A DNA stretch of 64,000 nucleotides, taken from positions 1-64,000 of the forward strand of contig NZ_BMZH01000003.1 of NCBI RefSeq assembly GCF_014652695.1, in the 5' to 3' direction. How positions within the stretch are numbered: position 1 is the stretch's first letter; every line of letters starts with the position of its first letter. This stretch comes from Algimonas arctica (GTDB lineage: Bacteria > Pseudomonadota > Alphaproteobacteria > Caulobacterales > Maricaulaceae). Both the position numbers and the translations under genes were made by a program. Shown here in pieces: positions 1 to 9,453 of this stretch. The notes below the pieces were generated by a model, which was given only the letters and a program-made list of their open reading frames with translations, ran no database searches and was not told the origin of the DNA.

Positions 1-1380
1 GTCGTTACTGCCGGAGCCGTCCAAATAGACGTTTGAGCCGAGGATGACGAGTTGTCCCTCTCCCGCAATCGCGGTCGGCGCGAGATTGTCGCTGCTGACG
101 CTCACACTGTCCGCGTCGCTGTCTAAACCGCCTTCATCTGTCACAATAAGCGCGATGTCATAGGTGCCGGCCAGATCAGCGGTAAAGCTCGGCGTGGCGG
201 TCATAGCGTCCGTTAGTGTTGTGGTGCTGCCTGCGGGCTGCGAAGCGAAACTCCAGCTATAGCCAAGATCTACAGACTCAGTGTTGTCATCAAAAGAGGC
301 GCTTCCGTCGAGGCTTACTGTATCCCCCGCGCGGATGGCTTGGTCTAAGCCAGCGGCCGCAGTTGGCTTTTCATTGGAAGCGTCAGGTTTGAACGCGATG
401 TCTCGGGGACGGGGGGCAACGGGAATAACCTCGATAACGGTGTTCGTCGCCGTATCGATTACAGAAACTGTTGCTGTAAATATGCTGCTAACATAGGCCA
501 GACTGCCATCCGGAGTAAATTTGAGGCCAAATGGGCTATGTGTTGGTATGGTCGCCGTGATGGTGTTGGTCGCGATATCAATCACTTTGATATCAAGGGT
601 GTTCCCCCCCATGACGTAGGCGAAAGCGCCGTCTGCGGTGATCTCGATGTCACGCGACGTGCCCCCAACCGGAATGGTCGTAACAACGACGTTGGTCGCA
701 GTGTCGATCACTGTGACAAAGTTCGTAACAAAGTTGGTTACATAAGCGAAGTTACCATCCGGCGTGATGGTGACGTGTCTTGGCCTGCCTGCAACAGTGA
801 TTGTGTCAACAACAGTTTTCGTCGCGGTATCGATAACTGAGATACTAGAGTTCTCATTGGCGACATAAGCAAAACCTCCATCTGGCGTGAATTCGACGCC
901 AAAGGGTTGTGATCCCACTGAAATGGTGGCCGCGACAGAGCTGGTTGCCGTCTCGATAACCGAAACTGTGCTCGAGCCGTAGTTTGTGACATAGGCAAAT
1001 TCATCATCCGGTGTGAACTCAATATCAGAGGGGCGTTGGCCTACAAAAATTGAGCCACCAACGGTATCTGTCGCTCCGTCAATAATAATGACCCGATGGG
1101 AAAATTGGTCTGTGACATAGGCGAGGCTACCATCTTGGGTGAAATCGATAGAAACAAGATTGTTATTGCCCACGCCGCCTATAGTCTTAACGATTGTGTT
1201 GGTCTCAGTGTCGATGACGGTAATGCTATTGGAGGTTTCTTGAACGACATAGGCCAACGGATCAGCCTGCGCGGCCATGGGGAGCATCAATGCGGCCCCG
1301 ACGGTTACGTAGAGAATTTTCTTAAAATTACGAACCCCATACGCGTTTGCTCGGCGGTGATTTACTGTCAATTTCGTCAT
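1..1380 (-). CDS. Secreted YVTN beta-propeller repeat protein with PKD/Ig-like domain, C-terminus off the left edge
   Basis: The reading frame is open from an ATG at 1380 to base 1 (460 codons), so the gene is cut by the window edge. The N-terminus has a basic stretch, then a hydrophobic core (ILYVTVGAALMLPMAAQA) ending in AQA, a likely signal peptidase I site near residue 38. About seven repeats of roughly 42 residues follow, each with an AYV(T/A)N-like strand and a VIDTATNTV-like strand, the signature of YVTN/lactonase-like beta-propellers. After about residue 320 comes a PKD- or Ig-like segment (TVSLDGSASFDDN), with a second one starting at the edge (NVYLDGSGSND). AGGGGC lies just upstream of the ATG. 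Such proteins are exported or surface-attached and usually bind glycans or proteins; no enzymatic residues are visible. The function is unknown. The call of exported propeller is firm, the role is not. Confidence 0.85.
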   Translation of the reverse strand, partial: MTKLTVNHRRANAYGVRNFKKILYVTVGAALMLPMAAQADPLAYVVQETSNSITVIDTETNTIVKTIGGVGNNNLVSIDFTQDGSLAYVTDQFSHRVIIIDGATDTVGGSIFVGQRPSDIEFTPDDEFAYVTNYGSSTVSVIETATSSVAATISVGSQPFGVEFTPDGGFAYVANENSSISVIDTATKTVVDTITVAGRPRHVTITPDGNFAYVTNFVTNFVTVIDTATNVVVTTIPVGGTSRDIEITADGAFAYVMGGNTLDIKVIDIATNTITATIPTHSPFGLKFTPDGSLAYVSSIFTATVSVIDTATNTVIEVIPVAPRPRDIAFKPDASNEKPTAAAGLDQAIRAGDTVSLDGSASFDDNTESVDLGYSWSFASQPAGSTTTLTDAMTATPSFTADLAGTYDIALIVTDEGGLDSDADSVSVSSDNLAPTAIAGEGQLVILGSNVYLDGSGSND

Positions 1381-1822
1381 AGAGGCCCCTAAAATTCATA
1401 AATGTGACGCATGCGGTTAGGAAACCAGCCTGCGTCAAAGGCCAGTCGCAAATAATAAGTTTGGAAAAATATAAAATGGCGTGTCCGCAGCATACGTTAT
1501 CGCACGCGGAAGACATGTTTCACTTTAAACAGAAGCGTGGCCCCTAACGCCCTATTGCAGCTATGTCGTGCATTGGGTTTTTATTTTTTGATCCGCACTG
1601 CAATGAACGGCAACCCTATTTATTTTAAGTTAAATTTAAAATCTCCGATTGTCAAAATTATTAGCTATCGACGGTCGTGACTTATGTTTACTCGCTTAAG
1701 ATGGGAATATTAACAGGGTTGAAAATACAAATTTTAGGTGGCAATAATTGCAGCGCAATAATGTGGCAGAGCAGAATGCCAAACGCCGCCTCCCCGAAAC
1801 CTTAACGTAAGCCGCCTAACAC
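1381..1822. other. AT-rich intergenic region, no convincing gene
   Basis: These 442 bases separate two leftward genes and are clearly richer in A and T than the surroundings, especially 1570-1760. No frame has a good start, ribosome site and codon use. The part next to 1380 must hold the promoter of the propeller gene. A TTAA-N7-TTAA arrangement (1625-1628 and 1636-1639) resembles a CtrA box, but in such AT-rich DNA it may be chance. Confidence 0.6.
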
Positions 1823-3736
1823 TCACCCCGCCAAAATATCGCTGATGATGCGCTGGGCGATGGGGTGGTACCCCGGTTTGGCTTTGACGAAGACGCGATT
1901 GGCCATCTCGGCTAGGCCATTGTCGTTCAGCGCGCCGTAGAGGCGGTAGATAAATTTACCCCGCCCCACGGTCATGAGGAACTCTTCCAACGCGGGCATG
2001 GCGGGGGCGTAGCCGCCTTTGATGGCCTGCATATACCATGCGAACGCTGTCTCCGCATTCTGTGTCCCTGTCAGGCTAAACGCGTCATCGAGCGCTTTAT
2101 ACTGCTCTTGCGTCAAATCCGGTAGACCGTTGAGAAAATGCAGCCATTCATGCGTTGACCACTCCTGCGTCGGCAGCTCAGCCGCCGTCATGTCGCCGCC
2201 CGACCAGCGCGCAGAGGCGGCCGCGACTTTATCAAACGCATCGGACTGCGGTATGCGGATCGTAGCAGGAATACCCTGACCATAGACCCATTCTTGAATT
2301 TCGGCGTCCGTCACGGCGTCCGGGTTTTGCGCGCGTAAATTGGCGTCCATAAAGCCGAGGAAATCCTCTGTCGTGATACTGTCGAACGCATAGGCGTTGA
2401 AATAAGATTTCAGGAACGGATCAAACGCGGCGCGGCCAAAACGGTCTTCGAGGAAATTGAGGAAGAACTGCCCCTTCACATAGGTAACTTGGGAAAACGC
2501 CTCATCCGGATGGGTTAAATCATCCGTGAATTTCAACTGCGTCAGGCTCGGTCGGTCTGCGTCTGCAACATCGCGTTTTAGGTCTTCTAGGCCCAGCGCT
2601 TGTTCCATCACGGCCCGGTCCTCGCCGTATAGCGCTTCCATAACGCGGTTTTCGACATAGCTGGTGAAGCCTTCATTCAACCACGCGTCGCGCCAACTGG
2701 CGTTGGTCACAAGGTTGCCGGACCAGCTATGGGCCAGCTCATGCGCGACAACATTGGTGAGGGATTTATCGCCCGCGATGAGGGTCGGTGTCATGAAGGA
2801 GAGGCGCGGGTTTTCCATGCCGCCAAACGGGAAGCTGGGCGGCAGCACGATCAGGTCATAGCGGCCCCACCGATAAGGACCGTAAAGCGCGGTATTGGCG
2901 GCTTCCATCATCGGCGTTTCCGCAAACTCTTCGGCCGAGGCGTCCAAGATATAGTCCTCGGCATAGACGCCGATCGTGTCATTGATGGCTTTAAATTTAA
3001 TGTCGCCAACCGCAATCGCGATGAGATAGCTCGGGATCGGTTGCGGCATGGAGAACGTCCAATTGCCATCCGCGTCTTGTCCGTCTTGTGACGCGCTCAT
3101 CAGCGGGAGAAGGCCGTCAGGCACGCGCAAGGACGCGTCATAGGTCATGCGCACGGCGGGCGTGTCTTGGACGGGCAGCATGGTGCGGGCATTAATCGCT
3201 TGGGCTTGGGAGAAGAGATAGGGCTTTTCCTTGCCCGCCGTCTGCGCCGGGGTGAGCCATTGTAACCCTTCCGCAGTCGGGCTGGTCTCATAGGTAATGC
3301 GAAGCTGGTTCGCGTCCGTGCCGATGGCAATGTTCATGGCCGATCCTAAGACGGGATCAGCGGCCGCCAAAGTATAATCAGCCGGCACCCAACCATCATT
3401 GGTTTCAAGCGCGACGGCTTTGATCAACAGGTCTTTGGTATCGAGCGTTAGTGTCTGCGCATCCGGATTGAGGCGCTCAAAGCGCAAAGTGACATCGCCG
3501 TCGAGAACCTTGCGGTCAAAATTAACGTCCAAATTCAGCGCCGCATGTTTGACGACAACCTCTTGGTAATTGGCATAGGTGAACTGGTCAGCGGTGAAGA
3601 ACCGCTCGGAGGGCACGACCGTCTGCACGGCGCTGACGTTTATTGGCGACGTCGAAGACGTGTCGGGGGAGCAGGCCGCGAGCGTGACGCTGGCCGCCGT
3701 GATAAGGGCGAAAGTGATGAGGCGCGTATTCGACAT
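1823..3736 (-). CDS. M1 family metallopeptidase, lipoprotein (LTA4H/aminopeptidase N type)
   Basis: This is a 637-residue zinc aminopeptidase of family M1. The N-terminus is a lipoprotein signal with lipobox LAAC (Cys22), so it is probably anchored in the envelope facing the periplasm. The M1 signature is complete: GGMEN exopeptidase motif at 305-309, and HELAH (His332, Glu333, His336) followed after 18 residues by the third zinc ligand Glu355 in NEGF. The C-terminal 150 residues fit the helical domain of leukotriene A4 hydrolase-like members. It should trim N-terminal residues from peptides in the periplasm. It stands alone, divergent from the DksA-like gene. The family and zinc site are certain; the substrate is unknown. 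Confidence 0.93.
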   Translation of the reverse strand: MSNTRLITFALITAASVTLAACSPDTSSTSPINVSAVQTVVPSERFFTADQFTYANYQEVVVKHAALNLDVNFDRKVLDGDVTLRFERLNPDAQTLTLDTKDLLIKAVALETNDGWVPADYTLAAADPVLGSAMNIAIGTDANQLRITYETSPTAEGLQWLTPAQTAGKEKPYLFSQAQAINARTMLPVQDTPAVRMTYDASLRVPDGLLPLMSASQDGQDADGNWTFSMPQPIPSYLIAIAVGDIKFKAINDTIGVYAEDYILDASAEEFAETPMMEAANTALYGPYRWGRYDLIVLPPSFPFGGMENPRLSFMTPTLIAGDKSLTNVVAHELAHSWSGNLVTNASWRDAWLNEGFTSYVENRVMEALYGEDRAVMEQALGLEDLKRDVADADRPSLTQLKFTDDLTHPDEAFSQVTYVKGQFFLNFLEDRFGRAAFDPFLKSYFNAYAFDSITTEDFLGFMDANLRAQNPDAVTDAEIQEWVYGQGIPATIRIPQSDAFDKVAAASARWSGGDMTAAELPTQEWSTHEWLHFLNGLPDLTQEQYKALDDAFSLTGTQNAETAFAWYMQAIKGGYAPAMPALEEFLMTVGRGKFIYRLYGALNDNGLAEMANRVFVKAKPGYHPIAQRIISDILAG

Positions 3737-3884
3737 GCTGTGACTCCGTTATTCTGGCTTTACCTAATGCTTTTGCTCACCGCTTCCAAGTCTTGTTGGC
3801 CCCGTGCGGCTGAATTGAACTAATGTGACGCATGGGGCGTTATTGTGGCACATGAAGCGCAGAATAGTGCGAAAGAGAGTTTTT

Positions 3885-4202
3885 ATGACGGATACCAAAC
3901 ATTATCAAAAAGTCCTCACGGACCGCCGCGCCTATCTTTTGGGGAAAACCGAAAGCATCGAAGATCAGTTTGAGCACTCTGGCGATGAGCCCTTTGATGG
4001 CGATGCCGGGGAAGTTCGCAATTTAGATGTCCTGGATGATCTGGACGAAATGGCGCAAAGCGAAATTCGCGCCATTGATGCCGCCCTCGACCGGATTAAG
4101 GCGAGCAGCTTTGGTAAGTGCGTCACCTGCGGCGATCCCATTGATGTCGACAGGCTCGAAACGCTGCCGCACACGCCCTTTTGTAAGGATCATGCGCCCT
4201 AA
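3885..4202 (+). CDS. TraR/DksA-type zinc-finger protein
   Basis: A 105-residue protein of the DksA/TraR superfamily. The start at 3885 is preferred over a frame-open start at 3825 because AAAGAGA at 3872-3878 is a good ribosome site. An acidic helical N-terminal half is followed by a finger of the form C-x2-CG-x17-C-x2-H (Cys79, Cys82, Cys100, His103). DksA-family fingers normally have cysteine in the fourth position; here it is histidine, which can still bind zinc. Such proteins bind RNA polymerase in the secondary channel and modulate transcription, often with ppGpp; the coiled-coil tip of DksA (DxxDxA) is not obvious here. The sequence DDLDEMAQSEIRAIDAALDRI gives the usual helix before the finger. 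The next gene is cobT, on the same strand. Confidence 0.85.
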   Translation: MTDTKHYQKVLTDRRAYLLGKTESIEDQFEHSGDEPFDGDAGEVRNLDVLDDLDEMAQSEIRAIDAALDRIKASSFGKCVTCGDPIDVDRLETLPHTPFCKDHAP

Positions 4203-4374
4203 TCCCGCATTCGCCGACCACACATCTCTGACGCGCGAGGCCCTTATGGGATGAGAGCGCTCTTGAGGGGCAGACACGGTCCGCCCCTCACCGAACGATG
4301 TGCGCCTGAACGCCTGAAAATTGATCACATATCCGCGCTACACATCCGCGCCCATCGCCCGTAAACAGCGGGCA

Positions 4375-6198
4375 ATGAAAAACGACTCTGCACAACCGAT
4401 TGATAATTTCAAACGCTCGCTCGCGTCCGCGACGAAAGCCATTGCCGCGCGGGAAGACCTAGAGGTTTCCTACGGCGGGGACGTCGCGGGGCTGGTGCGG
4501 GATCAAGTCATGCTGCCGAGCTTGCCGCCGAAACCAAAGCCTGAGCAAATCGCCAAGGTGCGCGGTGATGCTGATGCGCTCGCCTTGAAAATCGCGCTGC
4601 ACGATGCCGAAATCCACAGTGCGAACCAGCCTAAATCCGGTGCGGCACGAGCCGTGTTCGAAGCGCTAGAGCAAGCGCGCGTGGAAACCTTAGGCGGGCG
4701 ACATTTATCCGGTCTGGCCGATAATTTGACCGCTGCTTTGTCGGCGCGGGCTAAACGGCGCGGCTTTGATAAGCCCGATATCGCCAAGGACGACACCAGC
4801 TTTGCCGAAGCTATTGGGCTTTTTGCGCGTGAACGTCTAAGCGGACGGCCTCTGCCGGAGACAACCAACGGCATTATGAGCGCGTGGCGCGACGAGATTA
4901 ATGAACGCAGCCAAGGCCGGATCAAATCCTTGCTCGACCTGATCCATGATCAGGATGCGTTTGGCCGTCACGTCAATGATTTCATCGCCGACCTGACGCT
5001 AGACCGCGACAATGCCGATCCGGAACAAGAGGACGATCAAGACGAAGAGAGCCAACAAGAGGACCAAGATCAACAAGAAGATCAATCTGCTGACTCGCCC
5101 AATGAAGACCAACAAGGCCAGACCGAAGTCTCGGACGCGGACGCGCTCGATGACGACGCCGACGACGCCCAAGACATTGTCGACGCAGAAAATATTGACG
5201 GCGAGAGCGATGATAGCGAGCAATCGCCCGATGCGCCGTCGCAACGGCCACAGCCACGCAACAGCCCGGACCCCTACCGCGTCTACACGACAAAGCATGA
5301 TGAGGTGGTGAAAGCCGAAGACCTCTGCCCGCCCGAAGAACTCGAGCGACTCCGCGGTTATCTCGACCAGCATATGGCGGGCTTGTCCTCGGTCATTTCG
5401 CGGCTCGCCAACCGCTTGCAACGCCGCCTTCAAGCGCAACAACAGCGCAGTTGGACCTTCGATTTGGAAGAAGGCATGCTCGATACAGCCCGGCTGTCGC
5501 GCGTCATTATTGATCCTCTGTCGAGCCTGACTTTCAAGGAAGAGAAAGAAACCGACTTCCGCGATACAATCGTCTCAATCCTAATTGATAATAGCGGATC
5601 GATGCGCGGCCGCCCGATCATGGTCGCCGCTGTTTGCGCCGATATTATGGCGCGCACACTGGAGCGTTGCGGCGTGAAGGCTGAAATCCTCGGCTTCACG
5701 ACGAAAGCGTGGAAGGGCGGAAAATCATTCCAAGACTGGATGGCGGCGGGCAAACCGTCGCAACCGGGACGGCTCAATGATCTGCGCCATATCATCTATA
5801 AATCCGCCGACATGCCGTGGCGTCGCGCTAAGCGGAACTTGGGCCTGATGATGCGCGAAGGCTTGCTCAAAGAAAATATCGATGGAGAAGCGCTCGATTG
5901 GGCTTACCGCCGCCTGATGGCGCGGCCAGAACAGCGCCGTATCCTCATGGTCATTTCCGATGGCGCCCCCGTCGATGACGCGACCCAAAGCCAGAACAAA
6001 ACCGGCCTGCTCGAAACGCATTTGCGCGAAATGATCGATACACTCGAAAATCGCTCCGACGTCGAGCTTGTCGCCATCGGCATCGGCCACGACGTCACCC
6101 GCTGGTATTCCAAAGCCGTCACCATCATGGACGTCGAACAGCTCGGCGGAGCAATGACAGAGAAGCTGGCGGAGTTGTTTGATAAAGGGCGTCGTTAA
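4375..6198 (+). CDS. cobT: CobT-type cobaltochelatase subunit homologue (vWA domain)
   Basis: A 607-residue protein with the layout of CobT: a helical N-terminal region, a very acidic low-complexity linker (about residues 212-300, runs of D, E and Q), and a C-terminal von Willebrand A domain with a MIDAS motif DNSGS (405-409). In aerobic cobalamin synthesis CobN, CobS (AAA+) and CobT insert cobalt into hydrogenobyrinic acid a,c-diamide. Many alphaproteobacteria keep CobS/CobT without the rest of the pathway. Here no cobS, cobN or other cob gene is in the window, and the neighbours are a DksA-like regulator and a serine hydrolase. ATG 4375 is chosen over an upstream TTG (4321) that would only add a poorly conserved leader. 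The name reflects homology; a role in cobalt chelation is not shown. Confidence 0.85.
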   Translation: MKNDSAQPIDNFKRSLASATKAIAAREDLEVSYGGDVAGLVRDQVMLPSLPPKPKPEQIAKVRGDADALALKIALHDAEIHSANQPKSGAARAVFEALEQARVETLGGRHLSGLADNLTAALSARAKRRGFDKPDIAKDDTSFAEAIGLFARERLSGRPLPETTNGIMSAWRDEINERSQGRIKSLLDLIHDQDAFGRHVNDFIADLTLDRDNADPEQEDDQDEESQQEDQDQQEDQSADSPNEDQQGQTEVSDADALDDDADDAQDIVDAENIDGESDDSEQSPDAPSQRPQPRNSPDPYRVYTTKHDEVVKAEDLCPPEELERLRGYLDQHMAGLSSVISRLANRLQRRLQAQQQRSWTFDLEEGMLDTARLSRVIIDPLSSLTFKEEKETDFRDTIVSILIDNSGSMRGRPIMVAAVCADIMARTLERCGVKAEILGFTTKAWKGGKSFQDWMAAGKPSQPGRLNDLRHIIYKSADMPWRRAKRNLGLMMREGLLKENIDGEALDWAYRRLMARPEQRRILMVISDGAPVDDATQSQNKTGLLETHLREMIDTLENRSDVELVAIGIGHDVTRWYSKAVTIMDVEQLGGAMTEKLAELFDKGRR

Positions 6199-6334
6199 AA
6201 GCGATAACGAACGTGCCGTGAAAAGTGTGAGCCGGGCGAAGCCGAGAACCCTTAATTAGTAACCTCGTATACAAACCCCGTCTTGCTGGGCCTTCTTATT
6301 TTGAGCCCGCAGAAGTTTGTGCCAAGCTTCGCGC

Positions 6335-7519
6335 ATGAAACTGTTCCTCAAAATCGTCGGCGGGATTTTTGCCGTTCTTGCGCTCATCATCTTCGGGTTC
6401 TGGCTGTCGGCGAAGATTTCCAATCGGCCGGGACCAGACGCGGCCCCTTTGACAGAACTGTCCTCACCCGCCTTGCAAACTGCGATTGAGGGCATTGCCG
6501 CGGAGCGCAAGCTCGTCGGCATCGCGGCCAAGGTGATGATCGGTGACACCGTCGTCGCACAGGCCGAGACAGGCTACCGGACCAAAGACCAGACCGATCC
6601 GTTATTGGCGTCTGATCTGTTTCACGTCGGATCGATCGGCAAATCCATGAGCGCGACCGCCATTGCGACATTGGTCGAAGATGGGGTGATGCGCTGGGAC
6701 GATACACTCGGCCAAGGGCTGCCCGATATAGCGATGGACGGGGGGTGGCGCGATGTGACGTTGCAACAATTGCTCACCCACACGGCGAGCATCCCGCGCG
6801 CGCCGATTTCGGCCATGCTTAAGTCTGTGAGCGAGACCGTCCAGTTACACGCCCTGCGGCGCGAAATAGCGGCCTTATTGCTCACCGCTCCGCCCACGAC
6901 AGAACCGGGCACAGCGTTTTCTTATTCCAATGAAGGCTTCATGCTGGCCTCCGTCATGGCGGAGGACGCCACGGGCGAGCGCTGGGAAGATATTATCCGC
7001 TCCCGTGTGGCTGAGCCGCTCAGCCTCTCGACCCTCGGGTTCGGCGCGCCAAATGGCGATACGCCGCAATCTGTCCCGTGGGGACACCGGAAAATTGGCG
7101 CCTTTAAAATCGCAATGAGCCCTGCCGGGAACCCCGACAATCCGCCGTGGATGGCGGCGGCAGGCACGATGCATATGAGCTTGGATGACCTGCTAACGTA
7201 TGGCCGCGCTCATTTGGCGGCGGGCCGCGGTGAGACGGCTCTGCTATCGCCAGAGACCTATGCGCGACTACACACGCCCGTCCTGAATGATTACGCTTAT
7301 GGTTGGGTCGTCCAAGCGCGTGATTTTGGATCCGGCGCGGAGCCCGTGATTTGGCATAATGGCTCGAATACCATGTGGTATGCGGTGCTGGTGCTCCTCC
7401 CAGACCACGACGCGACCCTTGTCATTGCGACGAATGATGGCAGCGGATTAAGTCAGACGCAGCAAGCCTTTGACGATCTGGCCGCGCAAATTGCGAAAGC
7501 CATTGTTGCGGCGGAATAA
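6335..7519 (+). CDS. Serine hydrolase of the beta-lactamase/class C fold, membrane-anchored
   Basis: A 394-residue protein starting with a single hydrophobic segment (residues 3-25, probable membrane anchor or uncleaved signal). The three motifs of the class C beta-lactamase/DD-peptidase fold are present: SIGK (Ser100 nucleophile, Lys103), YSN (Tyr197-Asn199) and HNG (341-343) in place of KTG. Members include esterases, D-aminopeptidases and peptidoglycan-modifying enzymes; HxG in the third box is typical of esterase-like and penicillin-binding-like members rather than true beta-lactamases. An in-frame TTG at 6317 would add six residues, so the exact start is open. The gene ends 30 bases before a strong bidirectional terminator. 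Confidence 0.88.
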   Translation: MKLFLKIVGGIFAVLALIIFGFWLSAKISNRPGPDAAPLTELSSPALQTAIEGIAAERKLVGIAAKVMIGDTVVAQAETGYRTKDQTDPLLASDLFHVGSIGKSMSATAIATLVEDGVMRWDDTLGQGLPDIAMDGGWRDVTLQQLLTHTASIPRAPISAMLKSVSETVQLHALRREIAALLLTAPPTTEPGTAFSYSNEGFMLASVMAEDATGERWEDIIRSRVAEPLSLSTLGFGAPNGDTPQSVPWGHRKIGAFKIAMSPAGNPDNPPWMAAAGTMHMSLDDLLTYGRAHLAAGRGETALLSPETYARLHTPVLNDYAYGWVVQARDFGSGAEPVIWHNGSNTMWYAVLVLLPDHDATLVIATNDGSGLSQTQQAFDDLAAQIAKAIVAAE

Positions 7520-7548
7520 ACGGACCGTATATCTTTGCGATCACCCAT

Positions 7549-7592
7549 AAAAAAAGCCGGCCCCTATTAAACGACAGGGGCCGGCTTTTTCG
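7549..7592. terminator. Bidirectional intrinsic terminator
   Basis: A perfect 15-bp stem (AAAAAGCCGGCCCCT and its complement) around a 10-base loop, with A-tract on one side and T-tract on the other. It sits between the convergent serine hydrolase and PiT-like genes and can stop transcription from both. Confidence 0.93.
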
Positions 7593-7611
7593 TAATCGTT
7601 AGAGGGTTGGC

Positions 7612-8625
7612 CTAGAAGGTCGGCATATTGCCTGTCGCCGCCCAAGGGATGAAGAACGCAATGGCGACGGACACAGCCAGTCCGAACATCAGACGACCCG
7701 CATCGCGCGTAACATCGCGCAACGCTTCCGCTCTCTCGCGCAAGCCACCAATATAGGCGATGGACAGTTCACGACCCGCGATCAGACCCAAGAAGACCCA
7801 TGTCGTGCTCATTGGAATATCGTTCATTTCTTTGAAGACGAATAAGATGATCCCGAACATGATGTCGACGAGGACACCCACGCGCGGGTCTTGCGTCCCT
7901 GTCTTGGAATTGACGATTTCCTGAATACGACCGCCGCGACGGAAGAAAATATATCCAATGAGGATGACAGAAAGCGTCCCGCCGAGGATCGTGATGCCCG
8001 GTGACACCATCGTGACGCCATCAATATTGCTCCGCGGGAGGAAGACGAAAATGTTGGCCAAATCTTGCATCAACCACTGGAACCAGAGGAAGCCCGTCGT
8101 GACCCATTTGAACGCATACCAGAAGTCGGCCGGGGGTTTATCTTGCGTATTCTGAACCCAGCGAGAGAAACTTCGGGCAATCGCGGCATAGACGATAATC
8201 CCAACCCCAAAGGCGACGGCATAACCGAGCGCTGATTTAATCAACATCTTGCCGAGAACGCCTTCCGTTGCGGCCCCGCCTGTCAATGCAAACATGGTCA
8301 AAACGAGGAAGGTCGTGGAGACAGGCACGGTCATGCCCGTCAAGGCGATCAAGGCGATGGGCGGAATGATATGGTACCACTGAATCCCCCCCTCTGGGTA
8401 CGGGATTGTATTCAGACGGCCAAAGGCGACATCGCCATTTTGGTTGAAATAGCCATAGGTCAGCACAACCACAAAGATGCCGGCAACATAGAGCCACAGC
8501 ACCCACCACGCGCGGTGTTGATTGGACCGAAGGAAAGTTCCTAAGGTTTGGATCGCATCATTTGCGATGACAGAATAGGCCGCCAGGGCGAACCCAATGA
8601 CGCCCAAGAACTCAATACCGGACAT
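7612..8625 (-). CDS. Divergent PiT/PHO4-like inorganic anion permease
   Basis: A 337-residue polytopic membrane protein with eight or more hydrophobic segments. Two halves carry the inverted-repeat hallmarks of the PiT phosphate permease family: ANDAIQTLGTFL near residue 21 with TVPVSTT at about 99, and a second NDIPMSTTWVFLGLIAGRE near residue 268. In canonical PiT the motifs are GANDVANA and PISTTH, so this is a remote member. It probably moves phosphate or another small anion coupled to H+ or Na+. The ribosome site GGAAGG lies about 6 bases before ATG 8625. No regulator or Pho operon gene is adjacent. The transport family is likely, the substrate is inferred. Confidence 0.72.
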   Translation of the reverse strand: MSGIEFLGVIGFALAAYSVIANDAIQTLGTFLRSNQHRAWWVLWLYVAGIFVVVLTYGYFNQNGDVAFGRLNTIPYPEGGIQWYHIIPPIALIALTGMTVPVSTTFLVLTMFALTGGAATEGVLGKMLIKSALGYAVAFGVGIIVYAAIARSFSRWVQNTQDKPPADFWYAFKWVTTGFLWFQWLMQDLANIFVFLPRSNIDGVTMVSPGITILGGTLSVILIGYIFFRRGGRIQEIVNSKTGTQDPRVGVLVDIMFGIILFVFKEMNDIPMSTTWVFLGLIAGRELSIAYIGGLRERAEALRDVTRDAGRLMFGLAVSVAIAFFIPWAATGNMPTF

Positions 8626-8829
8626 GTCTGACCTTCCAGGATATTCCGTTGCAGCTTAGTAAAGTCCGGGAATCCGAAGGTCTCTAACTGCTTTAACACG
8701 GTTCAGTTACACAATTGCGACCGCCTTCGCCAAGTGACAGTTTTGCGACGTGATCAGTTCCCCATGAGTTTGCAGCGTCTTGAAAAGCGCGGCCGTGTGG
8801 AAGAGCAACGGCCTCGTCAAAAAAATCGT

Positions 8830-9315
8830 TTATTTTGCCGCTGTTACCGGCTCGCTCTGCATTTGGATGTAACGCTCGATTCCGATTTGCTTGATCAGGT
8901 CGAACTGCGTTTCAAGGAAGTCGACGTGACCTTCTTCATCCACTAAAATCCGTTGCAGCAGGTCCCGCGTCCCATAATCCCGGACAGATTCGCAATAATG
9001 GATGGCGTCACGATACAGGGGAATCGCGATTTCTTCGACTTTCATGTCGCATTCAAGGATTTCTTGAACATCTTCGCCAATGTGAAGTTTGCCGAGGTCC
9101 TGCAGGTTCGGCAGCCCACCCAAAAAGAGAATACGCTCGATGATTTCATCCGCGTGGTTCATCTCTTCGATGGACTCTTCATATTCCTTCTTGGCCAAGA
9201 GCGTGACGCCCCAATCCCGAAGCATACGAGAATGCAGGAAATATTGATTAATGGCGGTCAGTTCGGCCTTAAGAGCACGGTTAAGCCAGACGATAACTTC
9301 GGGATTTTTTAACAT
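8830..9315 (-). CDS. bfr: Bacterioferritin
   Basis: A 161-residue bacterioferritin subunit that forms 24-mer iron-storage shells in the cytoplasm. With ATG 9315 the residue numbers match the classical family exactly: dinuclear ferroxidase ligands Glu18, Glu51, His54, Glu94, Glu127 and His130, and the haem-binding Met52. That agreement is why this start is preferred to a GTG three codons upstream (9324). It lies downstream of bfd on the same strand (130-base gap), so the two probably work and are transcribed together, although a copy of the TTCATTCGC motif in the gap (9373-9381) may mark its own control site. Confidence 0.96.
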   Translation of the reverse strand: MLKNPEVIVWLNRALKAELTAINQYFLHSRMLRDWGVTLLAKKEYEESIEEMNHADEIIERILFLGGLPNLQDLGKLHIGEDVQEILECDMKVEEIAIPLYRDAIHYCESVRDYGTRDLLQRILVDEEGHVDFLETQFDLIKQIGIERYIQMQSEPVTAAK

Positions 9316-9453
9316 AGACGTCACTTAGGACTGACCCTTCGGGTCTGTCAAAGGCAATCACGGCACCCGATTTTCATTCGCAGAGAAAACAGCCCGATAT
9401 CGTCAACATCCTCGCAAACGAGACGCAAAGACAATAATATCAGGGAATTAGCG

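Noticed and set aside
8626-8829. Pho box upstream of the PiT-like gene
   Set aside because: One CTGTCA-like element is visible but no second copy at the right spacing.
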